This document shows, piece after piece, positions 44,054 through 52,781 of a DNA stretch of 52,781 nucleotides. Position numbers and translations under genes: made by a program. Below the pieces are notes generated by a model. The model had not been told where the DNA came from. It made no database searches and worked only from the letters and a program-made list of their open reading frames with translations. This DNA is from Planctomicrobium piriforme (GTDB lineage: Bacteria; Planctomycetota; Planctomycetia; Planctomycetales; Planctomycetaceae), in NCBI GenBank assembly GCA_945860955.1, contig CAMATH010000051.1, positions 1 to 52,781 of the forward strand, given 5' to 3'. The first letter of the stretch is position 1, and every line of letters starts with the position of its first letter.

Positions 44054-45961
44054 CTACTGGGGCTTTAGGGGAAAGATAGGGCGCTTCTGTTCTTCCGCCA
44101 CGACCTGCGACGTCACCACGACTTCGTTTTTGGCCTCATCGATCCAGATGCACAACTCGCGTTCTTTCAGTTTCTCAACCAGCATTTCATGCAGGATCAA
44201 GGTCGCCGGACGGTTGTCGTATTTCATGTCCTGACGCATGTTCTGCGTCACGCCGACCCGTTGCATCCCGGGTCCGTCGGTGCGAAATTTTACGCCGATT
44301 TCACCCCCGATGAACTCCAACGTCTTAAACAAGAACTCGTTCTTGAATTCGACGTTTATTGGCTTTTTGAGACGGTCGGCGATCGAGAGATTGGACTGCG
44401 GCACACTCTCCGTGGGTGCGGCCGGGGCGTTCGCTTTGCCAAAACTGGGACGGGTTGTGTAGTCCCAGGCCAGCAACGATCCCGCCGCCAGATTCGGGGC
44501 GGCGACCGCTGGGAGTTCCAATGTGAAGGTGACGGTCCGCCCTGTGTGAGACTCTTGCAGCGACTGTTCGATCACCTTGGTCATGACTGGGAACCGGCCG
44601 ACCAGTTTCGTGTGTCCGACCGTCTCGGGACGCGTCTTGTAGACGAGGTCGAGCATGTCATTGGGCCAGGTCGCTAGTCTTTTCTTGAGATCTTTCGCCA
44701 GATTCGCCGGCGAACGGGTGGTCAGGTTGCGCACCATCAGATCGCTGTAGAAATTCGTCCCCTCCTCGGTGTCTCCCAATTGAAAACTCCAGCACACCGA
44801 TTCGACATCGTCGCCGAAGAAATCGACGATCCCCCGCAGCAGTTTCTGGGCGTTGGGCGGGGCCAGCGTCGGGACACCATTCCGTAGATCTTCGAGTTCG
44901 GCCACCAGCGTGAATTGCCGGGAGGAGTCGCTGCGGGAGAGCAGTGTCTCCAACCCTTCGCTCGCATCCAAAGGCCGCTCGGCGGCTTCCAGAAACGTTT
45001 CTTTCATCTCCTTCGGAGCCGACGCGAACGTCCGACTGTCCTGGATCAGAAACACCCGCTGCGGTCCAACAAAGTGCGGCCGTGGGAGATCGACAAGTTC
45101 ACCATTGATTCGCGTGATGAGATCCGAACGTTTGAAGTCGGCCACGGTCCGAACCACGACCGACACCTCAAACGCTTCGCGGCTCACGGGAATGAACGCC
45201 AGAACCACCGACTCCAGATCCTGTGGCTTGAAGAGACACAACTCCGTCAACTTCTTTTCTATCTCGGGTGCCAGCGGTCCCAGGCAACTGAGAAACTCCT
45301 CGGTGGAATCGTTCGCCTTCCACAATTCCGCCGGCCGCAGGTGGATCACCAGACGCGCCCCCAGAGGGACCGCTCGCAATGAAATCGCCTTCCCTTTGGT
45401 CGGATTGCCATAGTGCGGAAATCCCCCCTCCATTACGACTGCGGGGCGCGACTCGGTCTTCGCCGGCTTCGCATCGGCAGCCGCCGCTGGCTTCGGTTTT
45501 CGATGTGGGGAAGGCTTGTGATTTGACCACCAGGCGAATCCCCCACCGCCAGCAATCAACAGAGTCGCCACCACAATCCAACCGATCACCCCCCCTGCCC
45601 CGCGCCGGCGACGTCGCTTCGCGGTTGCCTCCGGCGCTGCCACCACAGGCACGACGCTCTCCGAAGGAGGAAGGAAATCGAACGGCTGGTCCGCCGGTGG
45701 CACCGCACTCTGGGGCGGAGGAGAGACGGGCGCTGGCCGCGCGACGGGTGGCGTACCGGCGGCAGGAGCGGCAACCCCCCCCGCGCGTTCCGCGATAACG
45801 TCCGCCTCCCGCGCTTCCTGAAAGGTGATGCTTTCGGGAGGCAATTGCAGGAGGAATTTGTGCTGACAACGAGGACACTTTCCCTTTTTGCCCAGAAGGC
45901 TTTTGTCGGGAATTGTCAGCAATTTCCCGCACTGCGGGCAGGGGACGTCGAGGCGGGACAT
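44054..45961 (-). CDS. Zinc-ribbon, single-TM protein with STN-like C-terminus
   Basis: A 635-residue protein of unknown function. It starts with a zinc ribbon (C8, C11, C29, C32; CPQCGKLLTIPDKSLLGKKG), then a proline-rich linker, an arginine cluster (115-120) and one membrane helix (about 123-146). The large middle region (about 185-500) is soluble and globular, with AISLRAVPLGARLVIHLRPA. The last 90 residues (IADRLKKPINVEFKNEFLFK, LHEMLVEKLKERELCIWID) again resemble an STN-like module. It lies 97 bp after the M16 peptidase gene and nine bases before its architectural twin. I read it as an envelope protein. Confidence 0.65.
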   Translation of the reverse strand: MSRLDVPCPQCGKLLTIPDKSLLGKKGKCPRCQHKFLLQLPPESITFQEAREADVIAERAGGVAAPAAGTPPVARPAPVSPPPQSAVPPADQPFDFLPPSESVVPVVAAPEATAKRRRRRGAGGVIGWIVVATLLIAGGGGFAWWSNHKPSPHRKPKPAAAADAKPAKTESRPAVVMEGGFPHYGNPTKGKAISLRAVPLGARLVIHLRPAELWKANDSTEEFLSCLGPLAPEIEKKLTELCLFKPQDLESVVLAFIPVSREAFEVSVVVRTVADFKRSDLITRINGELVDLPRPHFVGPQRVFLIQDSRTFASAPKEMKETFLEAAERPLDASEGLETLLSRSDSSRQFTLVAELEDLRNGVPTLAPPNAQKLLRGIVDFFGDDVESVCWSFQLGDTEEGTNFYSDLMVRNLTTRSPANLAKDLKKRLATWPNDMLDLVYKTRPETVGHTKLVGRFPVMTKVIEQSLQESHTGRTVTFTLELPAVAAPNLAAGSLLAWDYTTRPSFGKANAPAAPTESVPQSNLSIADRLKKPINVEFKNEFLFKTLEFIGGEIGVKFRTDGPGMQRVGVTQNMRQDMKYDNRPATLILHEMLVEKLKERELCIWIDEAKNEVVVTSQVVAEEQKRPIFPLKPQ

Positions 45962-46058
45962 GCCAGAACGGTTCCAGCGTGGAAACGGGTCGGTACGGGA
46001 AACGCAACATCCTCCATCCTACGGCGCGACGTCGCAATTTCCCAGTCGACTCGTCGGC

Positions 46059-48800
46059 TCACTTCTTCTCAAAATCGCCGGCGATCGCGATGTAGAGCTT
46101 TTTCAAATCGATGCGTTTCTTCAGGGCGGCCTTCACGGCATCGGCCGTCAGCGCCTCGACTTTCGCCTCCAGTTCGGCCTGATGGCTCATCGTGCGATTC
46201 GCCACCAGGTTGACTCCCAGTTCCTCGGCCAGCGCCAAGTCTTCTGAGCGTGAGAGCTGTTGTTCTTGCAACCACCCCCGCTTGGCCGCCTCCAATTCCT
46301 CCTCGGCGACACCGTCCGCAAGCAGTTTCGCAATCTCTTCACCAATCGCCGCCTGAACTTTTGGCGTGTTGCCGGGATTGCTGATCGCGAATATGTAGAA
46401 GACGCTGTAGGGGTCGATCGCCGAGGGTTGCAATGCCGAAGCGACGCCGTACGACAACCCTTCTTTTTGGCGCACACGATCGGCCAACCGGGACGATAGC
46501 CCTCCCCCCCCCAGGACGAAATTCCCCAGTTCCAGGGCTGCGTAGTCGGGGTCGCTATCTCCCAGCGGAAGCAGTTGGCTGGCCATGTAGATGGCGTTTT
46601 CTTTGTCGGGAGTCAGAATGCGTTCGACCCCGCCCGCGAGTCCCTTGGGAACCGATTTCGCGATCCGTTCGAATTTCTCAGTCGACTTCCAACCATCCAA
46701 CAGACTTTCCACCCGTGGTAACACTTCCTGCCGGTCGAAATCTCCCACGACGGTCAACTCGCCCCGGGTTCCCCCCAGGAACTTCTCGTACAGTTTCGAC
46801 ACTGATTCGACAGAGATCGATTTTAGCGACTCGATTTCTTCGGGCAGCGTCGGCACATATCGGGGATCCCCCTTCGCATAAGGCGCCAGGTGCCGGCGGA
46901 CCGCATTCATCGCCAGCATTTGCGGGTCTTTCGAGCCTTCTTCAAGTTGCGCCAATTTCGACTGCTTGAGCAGTTCGAACTCGTCCGCGGGCAACGACGG
47001 TTCACGCAACATCTGCCGCAACAGGTTCAACACTTCGGGCAATGACTGGTTGCGGGCCTGAATTGCGATCACGACCTCCCCCGGCTTACCGGTCACCGAC
47101 AATTCGGCACGCAGGCGATCGAGTTCATCCTCGATCTGTTGCCGGCTCAAACTTTTTGTTCCGCGGGTCAGCATCTCAGGCAGCAGTTCGGCCGCCAGTC
47201 GCATCCCCTTCAGGCTCTCCGCGGTTCCATACCGCAACACCAGCCGCAACGAAACGGAATTCCCCCGGGTCTTCTTCGCCAACAGCGCCCCCTTGACCCC
47301 GGACCGCAGTTCCAACCGCTCCGTCCGATCATCAATGTTCGCGGGTGAGGTATCGAATCGCTCACCAGCGGCGACGTTCTCTCGGCCTCGATACCCTTGT
47401 AGCGATTCTTTTAGATTCGTCAGTTGAGGGACCGTCGTCCGGTCGGGAGTTTGCGTCGGTTCGAAAATTCCCACCGTCCGATTGTCGGCCTTCAGATACT
47501 TTTTGGCGGCGGCCGACACCTGCTCGGCGGTCACCATTTCCAAGCGGTCACGATGCAGAAAATAGAGCCGCCAGTCTCCCTGGGCGGCCCATTCGCTGAG
47601 TTGAATCGCCAGTTGCGAACTGTCGGCCGCCAGCAGCTCCCGCTCTTTCAGCATCGCCGACCGTACCCGATCGACTTCCTCAGCCGCCACCCCGCCAGCA
47701 ACTGTTTCGTCAACAGTCGCCAGCAGTGCCTGCAAGAGTTCTCCAGGAGCGATCTGTCCGGCCCCTTGCGCGATGATCACCAGCGCCCCCGGATCGTGCA
47801 GCGTCATCGTCTCTCCGCCGACTTCAGCCGCCTTTTTCGTCTGCACCAGCGACTTGTAAAGTCGACCCGAGACTTCGGTTGTCAGGATTCGCTGAAGAAC
47901 TTCAATCGCGGGCATTTCCTCGTGACCGCCCGCGGGAATGTGGTACATCACCCCCGCCAGCGGGACCGAGCCGACCCGACGCAACCGCACGCTTCGTTCG
48001 CCATCCTGGGCGGGTTCTTCGGTGTACGTCGCGTTTCTCGCTCCTTCCGACGGGGCCAAGCCGCCAAAGTACTTGGCGGTCAGTTCCAGAGCGTTCGCCT
48101 CTTCGAATTTCCCCGCGATGATCAGGAGTGCGTTGTCGGGTTGATAGAACCGGTGATAGAACTCCTTGAGGTTCTTGATCGGTACCCGTTCGATGTCACT
48201 GCGATTGCCAATCGTCGATTTGCCGTAATTGTGCCACTCGAAGGCCGCCGCGAGCATCCGCTGATACAACACACCCTGCGGACTGTTTTCCCCCATCTCA
48301 AATTCGTTGCGGACCACGGTCATTTCTGACTTCAGATCTGCTTCCGCGACGTTGCTGTTCACCATTCGGTCGGCTTCCAGTCGCAGGGCGAACTCCAGGT
48401 TCTCGTCCGACGCGGGAAGCGTCTCGTAGTAATTCGTACGGTCGACCCAGGTGGTCCCGTTGAAATTCCCTCCCCGTTCCTTGAGCGCCGCGGGAATATT
48501 CGGCAGGTTCGGCGTCCCCTTGAACAGCATGTGTTCCAGCAGGTGCGCCATTCCCGCTTCACCATACCCCTCGTGACGTGACCCCACGTAGTAGGTGATA
48601 TTCACCGTGACCGTGGGCTTGGAATCGTCCGGCAGCAGCAACAGCCGCATTCCGTTTTCGAGACGATACTCCGCGATCCCCTCGACCACTCCGTCGAGTG
48701 TCACGCCGGCCGGCTCGTCCGCCCGGACAACCTGGCAACATGCCAGCGCCAACGCACTGCACAACCCAAGGGCTCGCAACACAGTCCACCGTGACACCAT
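46059..48800 (-). CDS. M16 family zinc metallopeptidase (pitrilysin type)
   Basis: A 913-residue protein with two tandem M16 halves. The inverted zinc motif HLLEH is at 86-90 in GMAHLLEHMLFKGT, with the downstream acidic ligand in VVRNEFEMGEN. The second half (about 470-913) lacks a zinc site, as is usual. An N-terminal signal peptide (VLRALGLCSALALACCQVVRA, about 7-27) sends it to the periplasm or beyond; the cysteines there could also form a lipobox. The start at 48800 has AAGGA nine bases upstream; the frame stays open far upstream without similarity. It probably heads the operon with the two zinc-ribbon proteins. Confidence 0.92.
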   Translation of the reverse strand: MVSRWTVLRALGLCSALALACCQVVRADEPAGVTLDGVVEGIAEYRLENGMRLLLLPDDSKPTVTVNITYYVGSRHEGYGEAGMAHLLEHMLFKGTPNLPNIPAALKERGGNFNGTTWVDRTNYYETLPASDENLEFALRLEADRMVNSNVAEADLKSEMTVVRNEFEMGENSPQGVLYQRMLAAAFEWHNYGKSTIGNRSDIERVPIKNLKEFYHRFYQPDNALLIIAGKFEEANALELTAKYFGGLAPSEGARNATYTEEPAQDGERSVRLRRVGSVPLAGVMYHIPAGGHEEMPAIEVLQRILTTEVSGRLYKSLVQTKKAAEVGGETMTLHDPGALVIIAQGAGQIAPGELLQALLATVDETVAGGVAAEEVDRVRSAMLKERELLAADSSQLAIQLSEWAAQGDWRLYFLHRDRLEMVTAEQVSAAAKKYLKADNRTVGIFEPTQTPDRTTVPQLTNLKESLQGYRGRENVAAGERFDTSPANIDDRTERLELRSGVKGALLAKKTRGNSVSLRLVLRYGTAESLKGMRLAAELLPEMLTRGTKSLSRQQIEDELDRLRAELSVTGKPGEVVIAIQARNQSLPEVLNLLRQMLREPSLPADEFELLKQSKLAQLEEGSKDPQMLAMNAVRRHLAPYAKGDPRYVPTLPEEIESLKSISVESVSKLYEKFLGGTRGELTVVGDFDRQEVLPRVESLLDGWKSTEKFERIAKSVPKGLAGGVERILTPDKENAIYMASQLLPLGDSDPDYAALELGNFVLGGGGLSSRLADRVRQKEGLSYGVASALQPSAIDPYSVFYIFAISNPGNTPKVQAAIGEEIAKLLADGVAEEELEAAKRGWLQEQQLSRSEDLALAEELGVNLVANRTMSHQAELEAKVEALTADAVKAALKKRIDLKKLYIAIAGDFEKK

Positions 48801-49130
48801 GACTCTTGATCCTTCGTCGAATTCGCCGCGATGCCCGCTCGGAGGGGATTGTCGCGTCATCTCGGTGAGAATGTCAAATGGACATTGACCGAGTCTGTCG
48901 CCAGAATCGAATTTCCACGGATTGGGCGACGGGTCATCAACCGACGACCCAAGAGCCTGTCGGTTGAAGCAATCCGGTCGCGTGATTGCCACAGACGGTT
49001 CTGGCTCCGCATTGCGGGATCCACAACCAGAGCGACTCCGCGGAACGTCGTCGCTTCATCACCGACAGTCCCCTCGTCGAATCGGGTTGAAATCCCCGGC
49101 CACCATCATCCGCTTCAAAGACTCGCCACC
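48801..49130. other. Divergent promoter region, 330 bp
   Basis: This lies between the divergent M16 and CinA-like genes. A GTCAA...TTGAC inverted pair (48873-48877, 48885-48889) is the only short symmetry seen. No convincing promoter pair was identified, and frames entering it are unmatched. Confidence 0.35.
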
Positions 49131-50342
49131 ATGTCCGATTCTCCCAATTCGAACGCCGCTTCGGCCGCACAGTGGGCCGACACGATCGCAGCACTGCACC
49201 GCGCCAACGCGCGCTGGGTCCTCGCGATGACCGGGGGCGGGAGTACCGCGATTGGTCGACTGCTGGAGATTCCGGGTGGCTCACGGACCATGCTGGAAGC
49301 GATCGTACCGTATTCCGCCGAGTCGCTGTCGGACTGGTTGGGCCGGCAGCCCGAACAGTTTTGCAGTCGGACAACCGCGCTCGCCATGGCGACCGTGGCG
49401 CAGCGTCGCGCCCGGCAATTGTTCAATCGGCAGTCTTCGCAGGGTGAAGCGATTTCCCAGCCTGGCGTCGCCCTTCTCGGACTGGGGTGTACCGCCTCGC
49501 TGGCCAGCGATCCACCCAAGCGAGGGGAACATCGTTGCCATCTGGCCGTTCATTCCGATGCTGCCACTCACGCGCTCTCCATCTGTTTTGAAAAGCGGCG
49601 ACGCACCCGACAACAGGAAGAACAGCTTTCCGCCAATCTGCTGCTGGGGCTGCTGGCAACGGAATTGGGTATCCAGCCACCCCCAGAAGACCTCGGCGAT
49701 GGCGACCGAGTGGAACGCCGCCGGGTCGAAACGCCGCCGCTGCTGCGACAGCTTTTTTCGCGGGAGCGCGAAATTGTGTGGCGACTTCCCGACGGTTCGT
49801 ATTGGGGCGACCTCGAGGCGCTGCCGAGCGACCAGCGGCCACGCGCGATTTTGTCGGGATCGTTTAATCCCCTCCACGAGGGGCACGAAAAACTGCGAGC
49901 GGCGGCCGAGCGGCGTCTCGCGTGCAAGGTCGCCTGGGAAATGGCGGTTGTGAATGTCGACAAGCCCCCGCTGGATCTGCTCACACTGGAAGACCGCTGC
50001 CAGCAGTTTCACGACGCCCCCGTCGCACTGACCCGGGCGGCGAAATTCGTCGACAAAACCGCCGCGCTCCCCAAGACCGTGTTCGTGATTGGTGCCGACA
50101 CCGCCGAACGGATTATTGATGTGAAATACTCGGCGGGTGACGCGGAGACTCTCCGCCGCTCGATGGAACAGATCCAGTCCCAAGGCTGCCGGTTTCTTGT
50201 CGCGGGGCGAATTGTCGCCGGTCAGTTTGACTCACTGGGGTCGATCGCGATCCCCCAGGAATGGCAGCCGCTGTTTGAAGAGCTTCCCGAATCGGAATTT
50301 CGCTGCGATCTGTCTTCGACGGAGTTGAGAAAGGCCCGTTGA
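49131..50342 (+). CDS. CinA-like domain fused to NMNAT-like nucleotidyltransferase
   Basis: A 403-residue two-domain protein. Residues 15-190 resemble the CinA C-terminal (PncC, NMN deamidase) fold: IPGGSRTMLEAIVPYSAESL and LLGLGCTASLASDPPKRGEH. The usual ESCTGG active-site loop is altered to MTGGGS. Residues 235-403 are a nucleotidyltransferase with GSFNPLHEGH (243-252) and the terminal SSTELRK (396-402), the two signatures of NMN/NaMN adenylyltransferases. The combination suggests NAD metabolism (deamidation plus adenylylation), an inference. A similar fusion is known to me from plants. The start is the ATG at 49131. Confidence 0.75.
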   Translation: MSDSPNSNAASAAQWADTIAALHRANARWVLAMTGGGSTAIGRLLEIPGGSRTMLEAIVPYSAESLSDWLGRQPEQFCSRTTALAMATVAQRRARQLFNRQSSQGEAISQPGVALLGLGCTASLASDPPKRGEHRCHLAVHSDAATHALSICFEKRRRTRQQEEQLSANLLLGLLATELGIQPPPEDLGDGDRVERRRVETPPLLRQLFSREREIVWRLPDGSYWGDLEALPSDQRPRAILSGSFNPLHEGHEKLRAAAERRLACKVAWEMAVVNVDKPPLDLLTLEDRCQQFHDAPVALTRAAKFVDKTAALPKTVFVIGADTAERIIDVKYSAGDAETLRRSMEQIQSQGCRFLVAGRIVAGQFDSLGSIAIPQEWQPLFEELPESEFRCDLSSTELRKAR

Positions 50343-50440
50343 ATTGCACCCGCAACCGCTTCCTTCTACGCTCCTGCCGACAGTTCAACTTCCCCCGTGC
50401 TCCGGGAAGAAGTCTGAGTGACGTTGAATCCGTTCCGCCA

Positions 50441-50452
50441 GAGGATCTGATG
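50441..50452 (+). promoter_or_regulatory. Ribosome-binding site that fixes the CotH-family start
   Basis: GAGG (50441-50444) lies five bases before the ATG at 50450. The frame is open back to 50339, overlapping the preceding stop, but that extension has no such site. Confidence 0.55.
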
Positions 50453-52354
50453 TCCGAAGTTCCCCCGAGACGCCGCAAGCGAAAAGGTTCCCAATCGCGA
50501 AATTCCGTTGATTGGAAGCAACTGATCACCATCGGAATCTGGGGGGTGATCGCGCTGGGCATCGGGCTGGCCGCGTATTCGTTCTTCTCGCAGGAGCCGG
50601 CCCCCGTCGCCTCCAACCCAGCCGATTCCACTAGCCCTCCGGCGGTCGCCTCCACCAGCGCCTCCACCAGCGCCGCCTCAAACGCAGGATCTACAACCGG
50701 TTCACCGAATTCCGCTGGCAACTCGACCTCCCCTCCCGCCGCCAACCCGGTTGGTGCCGCACCGCCGAGCCAGGTAACCAAGCCGGTCAAGTCGGCTACG
50801 GACACGCAAAAGGAAGCCAACGAGTTTTTCGCCAATGGCGTGATCCCTGAACTGCAGATTCAGATCTCCGACGCCGATCTGCAGACCCTGCGCAAGGCTC
50901 CCACCTCTTTTGTGATCGGCGAACAGCGCCCCTATGTGCATGCGACGATCATCGAGAACGGCACACAGCGGTATGAAAACGTCGCGCTCAAGCTGAAGGG
51001 GAGTGCCGGCAGCTACCGCCATGTCGACGATCGCCCGGCACTCACCATCAACGTCGACAAATATCAGAAGGACCTGACTTTTCACGGCCTCAGCCGGTTT
51101 CATCTGAACAACTCGGTGCAGGATCCCACCTACATCCACGAGTGGCTGACCTCGGAACTCTTCCAGGTGGCCAAAGTGCCCGTGACGAAAGTGACGCACG
51201 CGCGGGTCTGGCTGAATGGCCGCGACCTCGGTCTGTACGTGCTGAAATCCTCGTTCGACAGTTCGTTCCTCAAGCAGAGTTTTGGCAACTCCAAAGGAAA
51301 TCTGTACGAAGGGGGGTTCGTGCAGGATGTCGATGTCGATCTCGAAAAAGATTTCGGCCAGGGAAAAGACGATCGGGCCGACCTCAAAGCCCTGCTCGCC
51401 GCCTGTCGCGAGCCCGATCTCTCCACCCGCTGGCAAATGATCGAACAGAATCTCGATATCGAGCAGTTCCTCTCTTTCATGGCGATGGAAATGATGGTCG
51501 GGCACTGGGATGGATACACCCTGAACCACAACAATTACCGAGTCTTCTTCAGCACTGGGACCGGTCAGGCCTATTTCATTCCCCATGGAATGGACCAGGT
51601 GTTCGGCGATCCCAACGCGTCGGTGATCAATCTCCCCTCGTCGATCGTGGGGGCCGCGGTGATGCACAATCGCGATTGGCGGGCCCGTTATCGGGAACGG
51701 CTGCGCGAACTCCTCCAGCTCTTTTCCCCGGCGGACGATATCCAGAAGCGGGTCGACACCATCCACGCCCGGTTGCGGCCGGTGTTGCTGAAAATGGGGG
51801 CGCAGGTGGCGGCCGACCACGACCCCAAGGTCAATGATCTCAAAGCTCGGCTGGTCGCCCGTGCCACCAGTCTGACACAACAACAGTCGCTCCCCGACCC
51901 GCGCCCGCGCGATTTCGACGAATCGGGACGTCTCGTCCTGACCGAATGGAAGCCAGTATCCGAAACCCCCGACGCGAAACTGGAACTGGTCGACATGAAA
52001 AATGGCCCCCAGGCATATTCCATTCAATTTCTCGCCAAAGGGCGCTGCAACGCGTCGTGGCGCTGCAAGGCTCCGTTGGGCAAGGGAACCTATACCCTGC
52101 ATGCGAAAATGAAGGCCGATCGAATCAGCACCATGGTTGAAAAAGGACTGGTGACCGGTGCGGGGATTCGCATTGAGGGGATGAACAGCGAAAACCTCCG
52201 CCGCGGAACCGTCAACTGGATTCCGCTCAAATTCGAATTCACCGTCACGGAGGATATTCGGACGGTCGAGTTTGTGATCGAAATGCGCGCCCGCCGGGGC
52301 CAGGTCTGGTTCGATACGGAATCGTTGTACCTGACACGTGTCACGAATCCGTGA
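50450..52354 (+). CDS. CotH kinase family membrane protein
   Basis: A 634-residue protein. A basic N-terminus (PRRRKRKGSQSR) and a membrane helix (about 25-45) precede a low-complexity Ser/Thr/Ala/Pro linker (about 50-115). The CotH-like domain follows: VALKLKGSAGSYR, KPALTI-like RPALTINVDKY, and the catalytic region HWDGYTLNHNNYRVFF with IPHGMDQVFG, where the aspartates match the atypical protein kinase of spore coat CotH. The C-terminal 120 residues form a beta-sandwich (carbohydrate-binding-like). In planctomycetes CotH proteins are abundant and probably act in the envelope; the kinase role here is inferred. Confidence 0.85.
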   Translation: MSEVPPRRRKRKGSQSRNSVDWKQLITIGIWGVIALGIGLAAYSFFSQEPAPVASNPADSTSPPAVASTSASTSAASNAGSTTGSPNSAGNSTSPPAANPVGAAPPSQVTKPVKSATDTQKEANEFFANGVIPELQIQISDADLQTLRKAPTSFVIGEQRPYVHATIIENGTQRYENVALKLKGSAGSYRHVDDRPALTINVDKYQKDLTFHGLSRFHLNNSVQDPTYIHEWLTSELFQVAKVPVTKVTHARVWLNGRDLGLYVLKSSFDSSFLKQSFGNSKGNLYEGGFVQDVDVDLEKDFGQGKDDRADLKALLAACREPDLSTRWQMIEQNLDIEQFLSFMAMEMMVGHWDGYTLNHNNYRVFFSTGTGQAYFIPHGMDQVFGDPNASVINLPSSIVGAAVMHNRDWRARYRERLRELLQLFSPADDIQKRVDTIHARLRPVLLKMGAQVAADHDPKVNDLKARLVARATSLTQQQSLPDPRPRDFDESGRLVLTEWKPVSETPDAKLELVDMKNGPQAYSIQFLAKGRCNASWRCKAPLGKGTYTLHAKMKADRISTMVEKGLVTGAGIRIEGMNSENLRRGTVNWIPLKFEFTVTEDIRTVEFVIEMRARRGQVWFDTESLYLTRVTNP

Positions 52355-52400
52355 CACAGTGACTCAAGAGGACGTTCGCCCTCCCGCACCCGCTCGCATT

Positions 52401-52415
52401 ATTCCCGATGGGAAT
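52401..52415. repeat. Small hairpin between the CotH and SGNH genes
   Basis: ATTCCC-GAT-GGGAAT, a perfect 6-bp stem with a three-base loop, 47 bp after the CotH stop. No T-tract follows. A role as a terminator or operator is not established. Confidence 0.3.
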
Positions 52416-52460
52416 GGATCATAGCCCGCACCCAATTTCCCTTGCCACTGGAGCCACATC

Positions 52461-52781
52461 ATGCGTTCCCTCATCGGCCCCCGACTGTTCGCACTTTTAT
52501 GCGCAGCGATCGTCCCATTCGCCATAAACTCACCGGCCCTTGCCGAGCATGACGGAAAAGTTCAGATTCTGCTCTTGGGTGACAGCACCACGATCGGCAG
52601 CGTCTGCCGCCAGACCGATCCGCAGGGACCACACCTGGAAGATGTCATTCGCCTTCAATTGGCGACCGACAAACAGCTGCCCCCCACCCATGTGATCAAC
52701 CACGGTCGCGATGGCGAATTCATCCACGGACTCCTCACCGGGGGACGGTACGAAAACGAAATTCGGCCGCTCCCGGGGATC
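52461..52781 (+). CDS. SGNH/GDSL hydrolase family protein (3' truncated)
   Basis: The first 107 residues of a secreted esterase-like protein; the gene runs off the window. A signal peptide (about 1-28, ending PALA) is followed by VQILLLGDSTTIGS, where GDST (40-43) carries the nucleophile serine of SGNH hydrolases. The later blocks with the catalytic Asp/His are outside. Likely substrates are acetylated sugars or sulfated glycans, an inference from planctomycete relatives. No Shine-Dalgarno is visible before the ATG. Confidence 0.75.
   Translation, partial: MRSLIGPRLFALLCAAIVPFAINSPALAEHDGKVQILLLGDSTTIGSVCRQTDPQGPHLEDVIRLQLATDKQLPPTHVINHGRDGEFIHGLLTGGRYENEIRPLPGI

Noticed and set aside
50702-52357. 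551-codon minus-strand frame opposite the CotH-family gene
   Set aside because: Antisense shadow; the plus strand has a membrane helix, CotH motifs and a ribosome-binding site.
1-52781. tRNA, rRNA, insertion sequence, integron or prophage
   Set aside because: No cloverleaf-like sequence, transposase, integrase or phage gene was recognised on reading both strands; a dedicated RNA search was not possible.

Overview
The window looks like a chromosomal stretch of a planctomycete (Planctomycetota, class Planctomycetia). This is inferred from the high GC content, many genes without a Shine-Dalgarno sequence, the lineage-typical families (DUF1559-like, DUF1570 with a lectin-like tail, CotH, Gfo/Idh/MocA, Tat-exported amidohydrolase, CinA/nucleotidyltransferase fusion), the fused AroDE, and several dispersed palindromic repeats. 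No tRNA, rRNA, CRISPR array, transposase or prophage gene was seen.

Layout. 1-6 kb: the 3' end of a PHP-type protein, a Gfo/Idh/MocA oxidoreductase, a degenerate phosphohexomutase divergent from holA, and a PhyH-type dioxygenase. 6-10.5 kb: a membrane-anchored TAXI-domain protein, a decayed mgtA-type ATPase (two internal deletions), an SDR oxidoreductase and a low-GC orphan gene. 10.5-16.4 kb: an amidohydrolase, then a plus-strand run of an RraA-like protein, panC, lgt, a pterin dehydratase, pdxA and a HIT protein. 16.5-19.8 kb: a MoxR/DUF58 pair and a DUF983/DUF2007 pair. 19.8-20.35 kb: a dense nested inverted-repeat region.

20.3-29.3 kb: an RND efflux locus with one lipoprotein adaptor, two tandem HAE1-type pumps and a divergent TetR regulator, with an 18-bp palindromic operator between adaptor and regulator. 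29.4-36.7 kb: a Uma2 nuclease-like protein, then a minus-strand group of a double-DUF3467 protein, L-lactate dehydrogenase, PEP carboxykinase and 6-phosphofructokinase (a pyruvate/PEP/glycolysis cluster), and a DUF1570 gluzincin-like protein. 37-42.4 kb: aroDE, aroK and a prepilin peptidase, translationally coupled by one-base stop/start overlaps, then a frameshifted Schlafen/RecG-like gene. 42.4-48.8 kb: a minus-strand group of an M16 peptidase and two zinc-ribbon, single-TM proteins with STN-like C-termini. 49.1-52.8 kb: a CinA-like/NMNAT-like fusion, a CotH-family membrane protein and the start of an SGNH hydrolase.

Most genes are housekeeping or metabolic. The unusual content is the set of palindromic repeat families (one supplies the stop codon of pdxA, another sits inside a reading frame), the decayed mgtA, the pseudo-phosphohexomutase, the twin zinc-ribbon/STN-like proteins and the double-DUF3467 protein. 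No clearly new multi-gene system could be demonstrated from sequence alone; the zinc-ribbon/STN-like pair beside the M16 peptidase is the best candidate for undescribed biology.
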